Assembly (NCBI GenBank): GCA_003991915.1
Contig: RQTK01000155.1
Location: 454,245-518,244, forward strand
Source: Elysia chlorotica
Lineage: Eukaryota; Mollusca; Gastropoda; Plakobranchidae
DNA length: 64,000 nt
Reading direction: 5' to 3'
In this document: positions 38,061-50,520 of the stretch, piece after piece
How positions within the stretch are numbered: position 1 is the stretch's first letter
How the letters are laid out: every line of letters begins with the position of its first letter
Made by a program: the position numbers and the translations under genes
Notes under the pieces: model-generated
What the model was told of the DNA's origin: nothing
Database searches by the model: none
Seen by the model: only the letters and a program-made list of their open reading frames with translations

Positions 38061-38194
38061 GTAAGCAGGTAGGCAGAGAGACATAAACTTAATATAGACG
38101 ACATAAAGACATCGACAGACTGAAAGAATTACAGACATAAAGGCAGAACGATAAACATAGATACAGTTACAGACAGAGTTAGAGAGATATAGAG

Positions 38195-38198
38195 TGAC

Positions 38199-38231
<33 letters not shown>

Positions 38232-38232
38232 T
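38195..38232. repeat. (GA)n tract
   Basis: Short GA repeat. Confidence 0.85.
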
Positions 38233-38854
38233 ACCGAAAGAGAGAGAAAGAAAGAAAAATACTTACAAGCATACTGCCATACATTACATAGGACAAACTG
38301 CTAGACATTAAGACAGATTGAGTGAAAGAGAGAAAATAAGAAAAGCAGACTTCTCACGTTGCACACACACACTAATTTTAAGTTATAAAGATAATTCCCT
38401 GCATCATCATTATTATGCACGGTCTAGTCTGTTTCTGTGTTACATTGTTTAGCTTCATTGTGCTAGAAAATTTTGAACATTGCGATCTTAGCTTGTATTG
38501 CTAAAATAATACGTTATTTTTTAAATCACTGCATTGTTGTTATAAATATTGATTTTTTTAGCTCTGGCTTTTGCTTTCACGTGATAAATTGTATTGAATG
38601 TTATTTTTTAGATGCTTTTACAGCCGTGAGAGACACAAACAGTAGAAAGATAAAGACAGACTGTGACATAAAACTTTAACTAAAACAGAGAAATCAGCAA
38701 GTAGACTTGAGATAAAGGTATCGTATAGAGGTGAGACAAGTGGAAAAGGGAAAGAGAGAGAAAACAAGAGGGAAGAAGAATAAATGGTTTAAAAGACGGT
38801 TATAAATCTAAAAAAATAAATAGATCGATCGATCGATTGATATATAGTTAGATA

Positions 38855-39036
<182 letters not shown>

Positions 39037-40633
39037 GGGTTGTTATATGAAAAAAACAGATGAAATGTCGAATTGGCAGAAAAAAGCTAGACTTACTGAC
39101 GACCAGGACAGAAAACTCACAGAAACCCTGAAAAAAATTGGCTCTAAGATAAAAAAAAATAAACAACAGGGATTAAAATAATCAGAAACAGAAATATATG
39201 TTTTCAGACAGATTGAGGACGAATGAAAAATACTGTCTGTGCTGATACAGTGCAGCAAGTATTGACTTTCGAAGCTATTATTCCTAATGCTCGTGTTAGC
39301 GGAGCAAATGTTTTCCATGATCCTCTACCTCTTTTCGTTTATTTTGATGCTTGTTTATTGGAGAGAAAAAAACATTACTTATTTCGCAATGTGGCAGAAC
39401 ATTTACCTAATGGAAACTGCTTTCATTAATCATTCTCTATTTCATTTTATCGATTAAGGTCTAGTGAAACTCACATTCTTGTAAAGTTGGTCCCCTCATT
39501 ATTTTGTACCTCCTTTTTATCCATATACCTGTTCGAAATTATGCGCTAGGACATTACGCTTCCAACAAAAAAAAACAACAACAATATAAACAAACACAAA
39601 GTTGTGATAGAAGTTAAAACACCTTCATCCGACTTTTAACCAAGAGTGTGTTATGCCTTGGTACAAGCTGTGTGTATTTTACTCCTCCGGTGAGTTATGG
39701 TTTCAGTTCATATCTTTACTGCATCCCAAGCTTAGCGGTGAAAGGTTATCAAATGCTGTGTCAATACCACGTTATTGCATTTTATTGTACAAAGTTCACA
39801 CTATACATTAAATATTGTGGCTGGATTTTTTAAAAGTATTTTGGTTAACTTGACTATGTTGGTGTAACAAAGCAACATGCCATAATTATATGAACAATAA
39901 AGGAAAGAAGATAATTACAATAACTGCTATAAAGCAAATTAATCCAACGATTATTCGTATATTTAAACATAACAATTTATCTTGATTTAAGATGCATATT
40001 CATGTAACGATTAAAATAGTATGGTTCTCGTCATAAGAATATAATTTATGAGGGAACAATTATAATTTATATCCATGAAACGGGAAGAAGATGAAAACAA
40101 TACGGACAAAGTTGAACCAACAGGTTTTTTGTAATCAATAATAATAATAATAATATTTATTACAGTAGTTATAACTTAAATATAATAAGGAGAGGAACAC
40201 ACATCTGATCAAGAATTGTATTTTTCAAAATTAATTTATATAATAAAAAAGTTCTTATTTATTATGTACTTTCTCTTTGGTTTTCTTAACGAAGCTAAAA
40301 GGAACTGGGGAAAAAATACAATGTTTGTTAGCGCTACTTTCAAACACAGAGAGGCTTTCCGAGAAACTGCACTCTGGTGTTTTGCTGTTGCCATCTGGAT
40401 GCACCAAGATCAGAGTTGAAGGAGTCTACTGCACCAAAGGACAGAGCCAACTTTTACAAAACAAGTTTTTGTAATAAAAATAACGCCAAGGTAAAAAAAT
40501 TCGTTTAAAGCAAATCGATAATTATCATAATTAAACTTTGACTTCAGTTAACTCGGAATTTTATGGCGTTTACAGATTTTTTTTCTAGTGCATATTATAT
40601 GAAATATTAGCATAGTGGTCTGCCCTTTACACC

Positions 40634-40700
40634 TCATCAGAATGAGAAAAACAACTCTTTTTTGGGACTCATCAGAATGAGAAAAACAACTCTTCTTTTG
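40634..40700. repeat. Tandem duplication, unit about 34 bp
   Basis: CATCAGAATGAGAAAAACAA followed by CTCTT occurs twice in a row. Confidence 0.85.
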
Positions 40701-40900
40701 GGTGATATGATATTTTAAAAAAATAACAGTATTTGATTTATGACGTATATATTTCATGTCACCTAAGTTGTTTAAACACACACATACTATCTCAGCTGGG
40801 GCTCCCTATAACGGTGAAAAAATTCTTATGAAAGCTAAGAGACATAAAACTAATTAGAGACTATCTTTTGTCACAGTCTGTCGTTTGGAGGCATATCCCG

Positions 40901-40902
<2 letters not shown>

Positions 40903-40970
<68 letters not shown>
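40903..40970. repeat. (CT)n tract
   Basis: Pure CT repeat of about 65 bp. It is GA in the sif pre-mRNA, opposite to most tracts in this intron. Confidence 0.95.
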
Positions 40971-40971
<1 letters not shown>

Positions 40972-41407
40972 CATGGCTGTACTTCTAATTTAGCAGGACG
41001 GTCAGCCCAAATTACTTGTCCATCTGTGAGCCCTTTTTGTCATGGTCAGTGGCTAAGCGACATTTTAAGCTGTATAGTCAATTGAGCTTAAAGTCATGAT
41101 TGTAAAGAAGTCGATGACATAAACTTTGCGCAGCAGTAATGATAATGTGGAATCCAACGGCTATATTTTTTCATAGGCTCAGAATTACTGGTCAGGCAAA
41201 TGGGTATATGGTAATATGGTACACATTTTTTTTACAATTCTCATATTCTAAATAAATAAAACATTATACCCATGCTCTAAAAACTTAATTTTTTTATATT
41301 GATAGGAATAAGAATAGAACAGCTTAATTTAAGTTCTAAATTAACTTTGTTGTCGAGACTATTTAAAAAAAACAATCATTTAAAAAACGCTAAAAAAAGC
41401 ACACAAA

Positions 41408-41409
41408 AT

Positions 41410-41471
<62 letters not shown>

Positions 41472-41472
41472 C
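41408..41472. repeat. (CAA)n tract
   Basis: Pure CAA of about 63 bp. The poly-Asn frame is an artefact. Confidence 0.95.
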
Positions 41473-42152
41473 CATACCACACGTTTTCAATCAACAACAA
41501 AAAATGTTTGCCAATCTTTAAAAGCTTCTAGTGAGAACGTATGTACAGGAACAGCTACAAAATTTGAATAGATATAACTGTTGAGGTAGAATCATCAAAA
41601 TAAACAGAAAAAATAGGAGAGACAGAGGGATAGATTACGAGAGAGACAGGCAGGCAGACAGAGGAATAAAGATAGAGGCAGACACAGACAGACAGATATA
41701 CATATTATGAGATAGATAAACAGCAAGGTCGACAGGTAGACATATGGGCACAGAGATAGACATATTTCATAGGCAGACAGACATGGAAGGCATAAAGATT
41801 AAAAAGATAAGCTAAGGGGCAAGTGGAAATTAACCCGGGCTACAAATAAACATCTTCTGCATCTCCCGAGAAATAGCTGGAATTATCTGGGTATTTCATG
41901 TTGGATTCTGTCTCGTATTAAAAAAAACAACAAACACGCATTTTTTAAAGACTTGGTATCAGCAAGTTTTTGAAGAAGCTCTCTTGCTGGATTAAAGGCG
42001 ACAAACAGCTAAGTATTTCGTGCTCTGGGCAGACAGCAGAAAAGTCCAAGGTTCAAAGATATCCCGCTGACTACGCCTTGGTAGAAGCCTTGCAATGAGG
42101 AGGACCATAGCGCAAACCAAGACGATAGATATGGAAACCTGCACCGGCGCCC

Positions 42153-42408
42153 GGGACCGGATGGCCTTGGGGTAGAACATCGGCTTCCTCCTCAAAAGGT
42201 CCGGGTTCGAGCCCTGGCGATTTAGCTCCCTCCTGGTTGGGTCGGTGTCAGTATAATGTGGCCGGCTGAAAAAGGAGTCATAGCATCCCCGCCCTGTCTC
42301 ATGTGTGGCAGCACATAAAATTGTCAGACGTCAGTCTTGGGCACGTCCACAATAAAGCCTATATAGTGGTGATGTTGGACGTTAAACCAACTCAACTCAA
42401 CTCAACTC
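42153..42408 (+). mobile_element. Intact SINE family A copy with 12-bp target-site duplications
   Basis: GCACCGGCGCCC occurs at both ends (42141-42152 and 42409-42420). The body starts with a tRNA-like head: TGGCCTTGGGG (42162-42172, A-box-like) and GGTTCGAGCCC (42204-42214, B box). A central domain follows (GGTTGGGTCGGTGTC, CATGTGTGGCAGCACATAAA, CAGTCTTGGGCACGTCC). It ends in GTTGGACGTTAAACCAACTC with a CAACT pentamer tail. The perfect duplications suggest a young insertion. It is the reference copy for the fragments at 13.1, 14.0, 29.0, 29.1, 34.6 and 58.4 kb. Confidence 0.9.
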
Positions 42409-43429
42409 GCACCGGCGCCCAGTCTGAGCTCTGTCCTAGATTTACGCGTGGATCGCAAAGCCTGGAAAACAAGAGCCTCAAAGAGAAGGACACGACTTTA
42501 AACTGAGCTAAGTTTACTTATGTCTAGTTTCATGTGTTGAAAATTTTCTTGTTTTTTTAATATCTTAAGGAAGTTACATTTCGGGCATAAACGCGCCACA
42601 TAGTTAACAACCAAGTAAACCTTTGTGAGAAAGATTTATCTTAACAAATATCTAATTCACTTGTTTGCACTCTTTATAAAGATTTTTTTCTGTAAAAAGA
42701 AGAAAGTTGCTTTGCACATTATTTTTAATCTCTCACGAGTCAATAATGTTGTTTTTGATTTGAAGAGATTGGGTTAATTTCAAAATCAGATTAAATAACG
42801 TTGCGGGTCTTGATGTTGTTATTGGAAATAGACCAATTATTGAACCAGACAACACATTGAAAGCAAAAAATGGTGAGCTTAAATGGTTTTCCATTTGTTT
42901 CTGAAACTGAAGGGAAGGGGCTCTGTGTGAATAAAGAATCCTCAACTGTATAAATGTTTTGGTTAAATAAAGAGTGCGTCTAAAAACATTGCCCGACTTA
43001 AAGATACACAGGGTTAACAAAGCAAGCTTTTCATACGGAACTTATCCGATTATTTTCGCACAATGTTAAAGCTAGAGCTAGCGTTTGAACCTTTAAGTAT
43101 AAAAAGGAACAGAGCATGAACTTTCTGTGGGACATCATTACCGTACGTGCAAAGTACTGTACGATCGATGTTTACTCAAGGCATTGATTCAAACTGCCAA
43201 TACATTTACACAGTACGCTTACCAACGTGCAAGTTACTAATTAAAATCCAAGATTCATTATGATGTATAATTATTTCAAATGAAAGGATAGTTACCCGTT
43301 CAAATATATAGAGAGAGCCACGGGCATATTTCTAGTAAATAAGGCAGACAGAAATATAAATAATATATACATGTAGATAGGTAAGTAGAACGATAAATGG
43401 CAGATAGAGAGTGAGCGAAAGAGGGCCGC

Positions 43430-43471
43430 AAGAGAGAGAGAGAGAGGGAGAGAGAAAGAGAGAGAGAGAGA

Positions 43472-43531
<60 letters not shown>

Positions 43532-43565
43532 GAGAGGGAGGGAGGGAGAGAGAGAAAGAGATAGA
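43430..43565. repeat. (GA)n tract with GGGA variants
   Basis: About 135 bp of GA repeat with several G insertions. Confidence 0.95.
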
Positions 43566-44204
43566 TAATGGATGGTTAAAATCTGAAAGAAAACACTTCT
43601 GCACCAAAACATTTTCAACATTTGGGGATTTCCCTACAAATGCGGGAGGAAAAGGGAAGTTTAACATTCAATTTCAAAACCCTTGTCAAGGGTCCATTTT
43701 ATGTTCTGTTAAATTTCAATCTGTGATTTATCTGTAATGCACATTTTAGTGGTATTGAAAATAAGACTAACCGGACAATCTTTTGGGAAAAATTGTGTGA
43801 TAGTAAGTTTTTGCTTTTCATTTCCGAAATTCTAAAAAAAAAGTGTACAAAATGAACATCATTTTTAGAAGTGAACATTTCAATCATGGCTGCTTCCAAA
43901 ATTGTAGCTTCCATTTGAGCTTAATTTTATATGGAAGCATAAGAATGAATTGAAACCAACATATGAGGTTTGTTGGGGTAACATCTCATCACTTTCAATA
44001 TTTTAATCTAATGCTAAAATATTTAAACCTTAACGTATATAGACATGAACATTCTGTGTAATTGAATAAATGCACAAATATTCGTTCAAAGTTATGATTT
44101 GAGCTACCACAGTAAGTACACATACTACAAGCACAAGCTCAACGTTCATACATTTTGTTTAATCATTCTGTTAAACTACAGGAGAGGTACGTGATTGGCG
44201 AGAG

Positions 44205-44205
44205 A

Positions 44206-44251
<46 letters not shown>

Positions 44252-44252
44252 G
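44205..44252. repeat. (GA)n tract
   Basis: GA repeat of about 45 bp. Confidence 0.92.
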
Positions 44253-44576
44253 GAGAGAGGGGAGCAGGGTTAACGTTGCAGACATAAAATTTAAAAGGCA
44301 ACTGGTTTCATATTATTTTGTTTTACTAATAAAAACTTTTATTTCAAGCTTATGTGTAAATAGTGCTTTCTCTGTGAACACATTATTTCATCTATTTGTC
44401 AAACTACTGAAGGATCAATGTTCACTAACGTATTGATTCAAGCTGCCAATACCTTTCCTTATGCCAATGTGCAATCACTTTATAAAGTTCAAAGTTCTTA
44501 TATTACATAATTCTGTAATTAAAGGAAGGAACGCATTCAAACAGAACACAAGACCAGAGTCATAAATTGAACGACA

Positions 44577-44655
44577 GAGCGAGAGAGAGGGAGCCAGATA
44601 GAGAGGAAGACAGAGAAACAGAGAGAGAGAGGGAGAGAGAGAGAGAGAGAGAGTG
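44577..44655. repeat. (GA)n tract
   Basis: GA repeat with interruptions, about 75 bp. Confidence 0.92.
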
Positions 44656-45634
44656 AAAGGGGTGATGGGAAATGGAACCAGGCACATTTCCATTAGAAGA
44701 ATCGTGTTCGATTCTTGCCCTACCCCCTCCCCCTTCCCCCTCCCCTTCCTCACTTCAACGTAAAACCTAAGGTAAAGAAAAGGAGAAGGCGATTGTAAAA
44801 AAGGACTATCGAAAGGAAAAATAGAAGAAATATAAGAATGCGAGAGAGACAGAGAAAAAATGTAGACCAAAAGAACGAGAGACGTGATATCTGCAGACTC
44901 ATCTGTGATCATCATCTCCATGCATAATTTAGCACACAAAATGCCTCACCAACTGGTTGTGGGGACACGATTGTTACAAAACACAACGTGACAAGCTCTC
45001 GTCTGACGTCAGTCCACGCCACTGGTCTTTTCCTCTTTTCTTTTTGTTTTTCCCCTTGTCTACCCTGATTTCTACGCTTTGTAGATTTACTTCCTAATGT
45101 TTGCAGCAGTTTAAGTTATAATTATTTACTAACCGCTGCAAAATATCAATGATAATGTTTCAGCGATTGAATATCTTTGAATATGCTTTTGTTTCATTGT
45201 TCCGGTATTTTGTTTAGTCGCTTTATTGTATTGTACTTGTAGTCTTGTATTCTTGAAATGTTCAAACTTGTTGTTGCCGTTGTTGATGTTAATAATGCTG
45301 TTCTTACAATTATTAGACCCGATAGTTGCTTCGGAAATTAAAATTTCCTCTTTCTCTAGGTTAATAGCAAATTTGATCCCAGTTCTCCTTCTGTGATGTT
45401 TTTATCACACGTTTTGTAGATTTCCATTGAGTTACAACAAGATTAGTACTTATTATAGAACAACACTTTTTTCATAACAAATATACAAAGTTCATTTCTA
45501 TTTAGTCCCAGCCTGGTAATGGGCTATATTTCTCGCATTATTATGTTAGTCATAGGAAGCTTTTTCTGATTAGTTTTACGTTCCTTCGATTTCCAGAATA
45601 ATCCTTTGGAAAAGCAACGGTACCATTAGCATTG

Positions 45635-45715
45635 CAACAGTAGGATTTGATCTCCGCACCCCTTGTTCGTCAGTCAAGAGTAATACCGACTGGGCCATGT
45701 GGTGCACCTCAGACA
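45635..45715 (-). mobile_element. tRNA-derived SINE head (family B)
   Basis: The minus strand has TGGCCCAGTCGG (perfect A box), CTTGACTGACGAACAAGGGG and AGATCAAATCC (diverged B box), in the family order. Confidence 0.55.
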
Positions 45716-46216
45716 AGAGGGAAAGAACCCGCACTCAAGTCTCTCAAAACCTCTTCTTCATATCAGGTTTCATGGAGTTATCCTCATACCAGTGGTAAAG
45801 TCATCTTTCCGGCAGGTGTTTTTTCGTCTATCACCGAAACTTGTCTATCACACCGCCCTAATCTGTGCAAATATTCCAAAAACGCACGCACGCTCAAGTG
45901 AAATCAATAGGTCGAGACCGCTGTTTACAACACTGCTCACGTTTTTCTCTCTACCTTTCCTAGTGGCTCAAAATGAAAAAAACATACTTTATTGGTTTCA
46001 TTTATCAGGATTCAATACTGTAGGTCTTTAAACCTTTACGTTTTATTTCGTCCATTTATTAAAAAAATATATTTTATGGTATTGACAATTTTTCTTTTCT
46101 ACCTTTTTTCTATTTATTGAATACGTGTTTGGATGCTGTTCTATGTATTATGTTCAAAACTGGGAAGGAAACCATTTTAAAGTGTGCATAGTTTCGTCTA
46201 TCTCTGATCTCTCTCG

Positions 46217-46227
46217 CTCTCTCCCTC

Positions 46228-46265
<38 letters not shown>

Positions 46266-46270
46266 TCTTT
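46217..46270. repeat. (CT)n tract
   Basis: CT repeat of about 50 bp. Confidence 0.92.
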
Positions 46271-46444
46271 CTTTGATTATATCTACCCCTTTGTTATATA
46301 TCCCTTTCTCTTTTCGTAAGTCTACACCAGTCCTGACGCGTTGTTTTGTCATTCTTGGAATAAGACGAAATATTGATTTGCTGCTGTGGTATTTTACTTG
46401 CTTTTGTTTTTTTTTGGTTGCTGTCAATACGGTTTGATTAAGGG

Positions 46445-46602
<158 letters not shown>

Positions 46603-48316
46603 CTTTTGTTTCATTTATTTGACTTAGCTACTAGAAATGACTTTGATTTTTAACATAAATTGAACAGAAAATGGTACAGAAGTTTTTTTTATACCAAAAA
46701 GCTGAAGACTGACTTAATTGAACAAGCATTGAGTCACAATAAATTGTGATTAAAACATATTAACGTGCAGTGAAAAAAATTGTTGCGAGGTTTATATCGA
46801 ATCTAACAAGAATAAACACAATATTAATGTTATGTTCCTAGATTACAAGAGTGTCACGTGCACCGTCCATCCAATGAACATTCAAATAAACATACCCATT
46901 TCCCCTTAAATATCACCATACTTTAATTTCTAATAATTATACGCATTCTTGTGTGACATTGAAACGGTTGCTCTCGGATGACTATCTCTTTCCAAGACAA
47001 GACTTGTAATCAAAACGCACAGAATTAACCTGCGATGTTAAAAGCGGTCGAGATAGTTATGTCTGTGCCCCACCGATAGGGACCCGCGGTGCTTAAACAC
47101 GTGAATTCATTAAATCCAGCCGGAGGGTAAAATCATCACAACAGACCTCAGTAAATTTTCTTCTGCTCTCGCTCTCTTTATCCCTCTCTCTCTCTCTCTC
47201 TTTAACCTACAGCTATTGACTAACAATTATAATTTATAATAAATTCGAATGCAGTATGATTTGCTAATATCTACCTAATTTTGAGAATAAAAACAAAACA
47301 AAATTACTGTCTTATTGTAATAAAAGAACAGCCCAAAACAAAAAAAATCCTCACATTTTCACAAAACAAAAACAAAAGTCACTTAATACTTTAGTTCAAT
47401 ATCAAGACAATCCAATAACCCTCCCCCTCATCCCCCCACACACACCAAAATCATGGGCCCACTGACCAGTGACCAAACAACACGAGACCTTCCCAGATCA
47501 GTGGCGAGACTGATCGATATCTAGACCAGTGACCACTGGTACAGGGCCCGAACGGTGCTCGTCCCTCTCAGGACCCGATGCTCTTCACGATGGGTTTTGT
47601 TAACCACACTAAGATATAGGTCGAGATTCCGTGAACAATTATCATGGGCTTCTGTCTGTTTTTCTTCCTCTTCATTGCCGATCTCCTTCTATCCATAATT
47701 GTTTTACTGTGTCTTACTTCCCTCTATCTATTTCTCTTAGATTTCTCTCTTTCTTCCTCCTACTGTCCCTGTCTCTTGTTTCTCTCCCTCTTTCTTTCTA
47801 AACCCACGCCCCCCACCCCCAATTAAAAAAACAAACATTTCACCCTATCTTTCCCCCTCTTTCGCTTCCTTTCAACCTCCCCCGTCTCCTTCTTGATTAA
47901 AAAAATGTTTACCTAGATTTAAGACCATTTTCGATGGCTAGTTAATTTTTTTTCTTGTTTATCTCAACATGTGGCAAGCTCTCGCCTGACATCTTATTTA
48001 TAGTAATGCAAGCCCATTCTACCTACCCTTTTTTCTTGCTCTTTATTCTCTATCCTTCTTCTGTTCTTTTCTCTATTAAGAGGTAAATGATCTCTACTGT
48101 CCCCAGGCTATAAACCGAGAAAAGCCTTTCCGGTGAGTACATCTTCAACCGGTCATTACTCCCACGCGTCCATAACTCTGGCGCTTTATTCTTCCCCTCG
48201 GAACATTTTATAATTTACCTTGTTGCTCTCCGATTTCTCATCCTATTGTCTAAATATTAGTTTATCTCAATCGGGTTTCTGCAACAGGTCTTAATATTAT
48301 TTTTCTGCCTCTATCA

Positions 48317-48324
48317 CTCTCCCC

Positions 48325-48373
<49 letters not shown>
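48317..48373. repeat. (CT)n tract
   Basis: CT repeat of about 55 bp. Confidence 0.93.
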
Positions 48374-48376
<3 letters not shown>

Positions 48377-49170
48377 ATGGGATCTTAGATTTATGAGTAA
48401 GTATTTAATTTATAAAGCTATCTATCTGTTCAGATTTACAAGCATTATCTCTTCAAATGCCGGATCGATTTCATAATTACAAAGGTTGGTAGTTTATTTT
48501 TTCCATATATTTGTTTTTCTCCAGCTTCTGTCATATATGATTTGGCATTCAGAATTTCTCTCTCCGTGTCTGTCTGTCTTTTAGTCTCTATCTCTATATC
48601 AGTCTCGGCATCATTGCCTATCTCCGCCTCTTTTTCCGTTTTTATCTCATTCTCTCTCATTCACTCTCTTTCTCCCTCTCTCCCTCTCTTTATCTTTGTT
48701 TCACTCTGTGCTGAGACTATTTTCATACCTGCAATCATTTCTATTTTCAAAGAATCCGTAACGATTTCAGTTTAGATTTACCTATTAAATATCTTGATTC
48801 ATACAACTACTGCAATAACCTCACTTAAATTATTGTTTTAGGGGGAATGACGGGCTGAAATTTTCCCACAGTTTAATTTTTTTAAACTCTGTTTTGTTGT
48901 ATGGAAATGATTTTTTATCGTCAACAAAAATTTGTAAAAAAAAAAAAAATTATCATCATACTAAGAAAGTTTGCATGTATGTTTGAATCGAATTCTTGAC
49001 TGAATGATTGTTATTTACTGCGATTTTGTTGACTCTCTAGTCCTAATGATCATGATTCATGAGAAAACTGACTTCATTAAAGTCGATTTCTTTGCATATC
49101 AATTGTTTAAGATAAAAAGAACATCTCAACTTTCCCTATATTTATCTAGTTATCTACCGTTTATCTATCA

Positions 49171-49200
49171 TTTATATATATATATATATATATATATATC
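49171..49200. repeat. (TA)n tract
   Basis: Pure TA of about 28 bp. Confidence 0.9.
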
Positions 49201-49619
49201 TGTGTATCTACATTGCTATCTATCTTAATTAAAAAAATGCAATCTATCCATCTGTGAATTTATCTTTATTTGCTAAACATTTGTTTCGATCGATTTATAA
49301 TTCTATCTCTCTCTGCTAAAAGGGGTTGCATCTTTGTATGTCTAATTTATTCAACATCTGGTTAAATCATACACGACATATCTAAAAATCCGAGTATGTC
49401 TTAACTTCTTGTCTATATTTTAGATCAAATCTGATCGTTAACTGATCAAAATCGTTTCACTTTCTTTTAAATCTTTGGCACGTGCTCTTTGTTTGTATAT
49501 TTTTATTCTTCCAACAACTGTACAATTTACATTGACTTTTACTGAGGCTGCTTACTGAAAAAATTATGTTGCTGAAATATTTTTTATAAAACTATGAAGA
49601 GAATTGATTAGGGAGAGAA

Positions 49620-49990
49620 GACATTATATCTTAACAGATTTATGGAACTGTGTGTCATTAGCATAATGGTGATGATTGAAATTGTACTGGGTCAAAATGA
49701 GAGAAAAAGATTGAGAGCACAGAGAAAACGGGATGGGACCCAACACACAGCACTCAGGGACACCGGATTTATTAGAATTTTCTTCAGACAAAAAGATCCC
49801 TTCGCTCACTGCCTAAGTTTGCTGATAGATAGGAAAATAAGCATTTCGAGGCCCTCAATTCAAAAATAATGTTATACTTCAAATCTTTTAACGAAAATTT
49901 CATAATCTCTCTAAAGTAGCAGATACATCGAGGAGTGCCAATACGGACACAATTAGTATATTAGGAAGGTCATGGTGAACTTTCAAGATC
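49620..49990 (-). pseudogene. LINE reverse-transcriptase fragment (CR1/L2/Jockey-like), decayed
   Basis: Minus-strand translation gives three ordered palm motifs. LKVHHD..VSVLALLDVSATLERL (49902-49985) corresponds to the VLALLDLSAAFD motif A. SGVPECCVLGPIPFSL (about 49715-49765) corresponds to SGVPQGSVLGPLLF motif B. HHHYANDTQFHKS (about 49630-49670) corresponds to YADDTQ motif C, with the second catalytic-type Asp position occupied as YAND. Stops and frame changes lie between A and B, and no endonuclease domain is seen. It is in the same orientation as sif, about 350 bp from exon 1. It is a remnant, with no function expected. Confidence 0.8.
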
Positions 49991-50244
49991 GCAGAGACAG
50001 ATTGGAGACTTCAGTCTCAGCTGGACACATCATAAGGACATTGACCCAACCAATAGTCACCAGGGGTTACCGACTGCGGGAATTATAGAGCGGCGTAGCG
50101 CCATAAACCTAGCCTTCTTTGGATCATAGGATCCATATTCTCTGTATAGCATAAAAGCAGACTATATTTTAAAAACGTTCCAAATCTCGCCGTATAGGAC
50201 CGCACAGGGGAACCTATGAGACAATAAAAAAACAGAAATAGACT

Positions 50245-50246
<2 letters not shown>

Positions 50247-50312
<66 letters not shown>
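50247..50312. repeat. (GA)n tract 35 bp inside intron 1
   Basis: A GA repeat of about 64 bp. In the sif pre-mRNA it is a CU repeat starting about 35 nt after the exon 1 donor. Confidence 0.95.
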
Positions 50313-50313
<1 letters not shown>

Positions 50314-50346
50314 CTCTCTACAGAGAATCAACATTTCAAAACTCAC

Positions 50347-50441
50347 CGCAGTAAATGGGAATCCTTCCGGTTGTGCCAGGGGTTAGTCTCATGACCCCGG
50401 TAGTTTTTCTTCAGAAGTGGGGCGCACAGCTTGTTGCCCAT
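50347..50441 (-). CDS. sif: SIF exon 1: start codon and acylated N-terminus
   Basis: This exon encodes residues 1-31 and two bases of codon 32. The start codon at 50441 sits in a strong context (AAACC ATG G). An in-frame TGA lies 20 codons upstream (50502-50504) with no ATG between, which supports this start if the flank is transcribed. MGNKLC fits an N-myristoylation signal: Gly2, with Cys at position 6 as a possible palmitoylation site. Lys4, Lys11 and Lys12 add positive charge, so membrane anchoring is likely. The donor is CG|GTGAGT. The next exon completes CGG (Arg32), giving HLLRLWA across the junction as I recall in fly SIF. Whether a non-coding exon lies further upstream cannot be seen. 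Confidence 0.9.
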
Positions 50442-50505
50442 GGTTTCCCCTCTTCCGACAAGGGTAATAATCCAAAAGAATGCGAAACTGACGAAAGCAC
50501 TTCAA

Positions 50506-50520
50506 GTGTATAATTTATCC
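50506..50520 (-). promoter_or_regulatory. sif: TATA-like box upstream of sif exon 1 (weak)
   Basis: GGATAAATTATACAC on the minus strand lies about 70 bp before the start codon. If used, transcription would begin roughly 40 nt before the ATG. The sequence is AT-rich in general, so this may be chance. A spliced upstream leader is equally possible. Confidence 0.15.
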
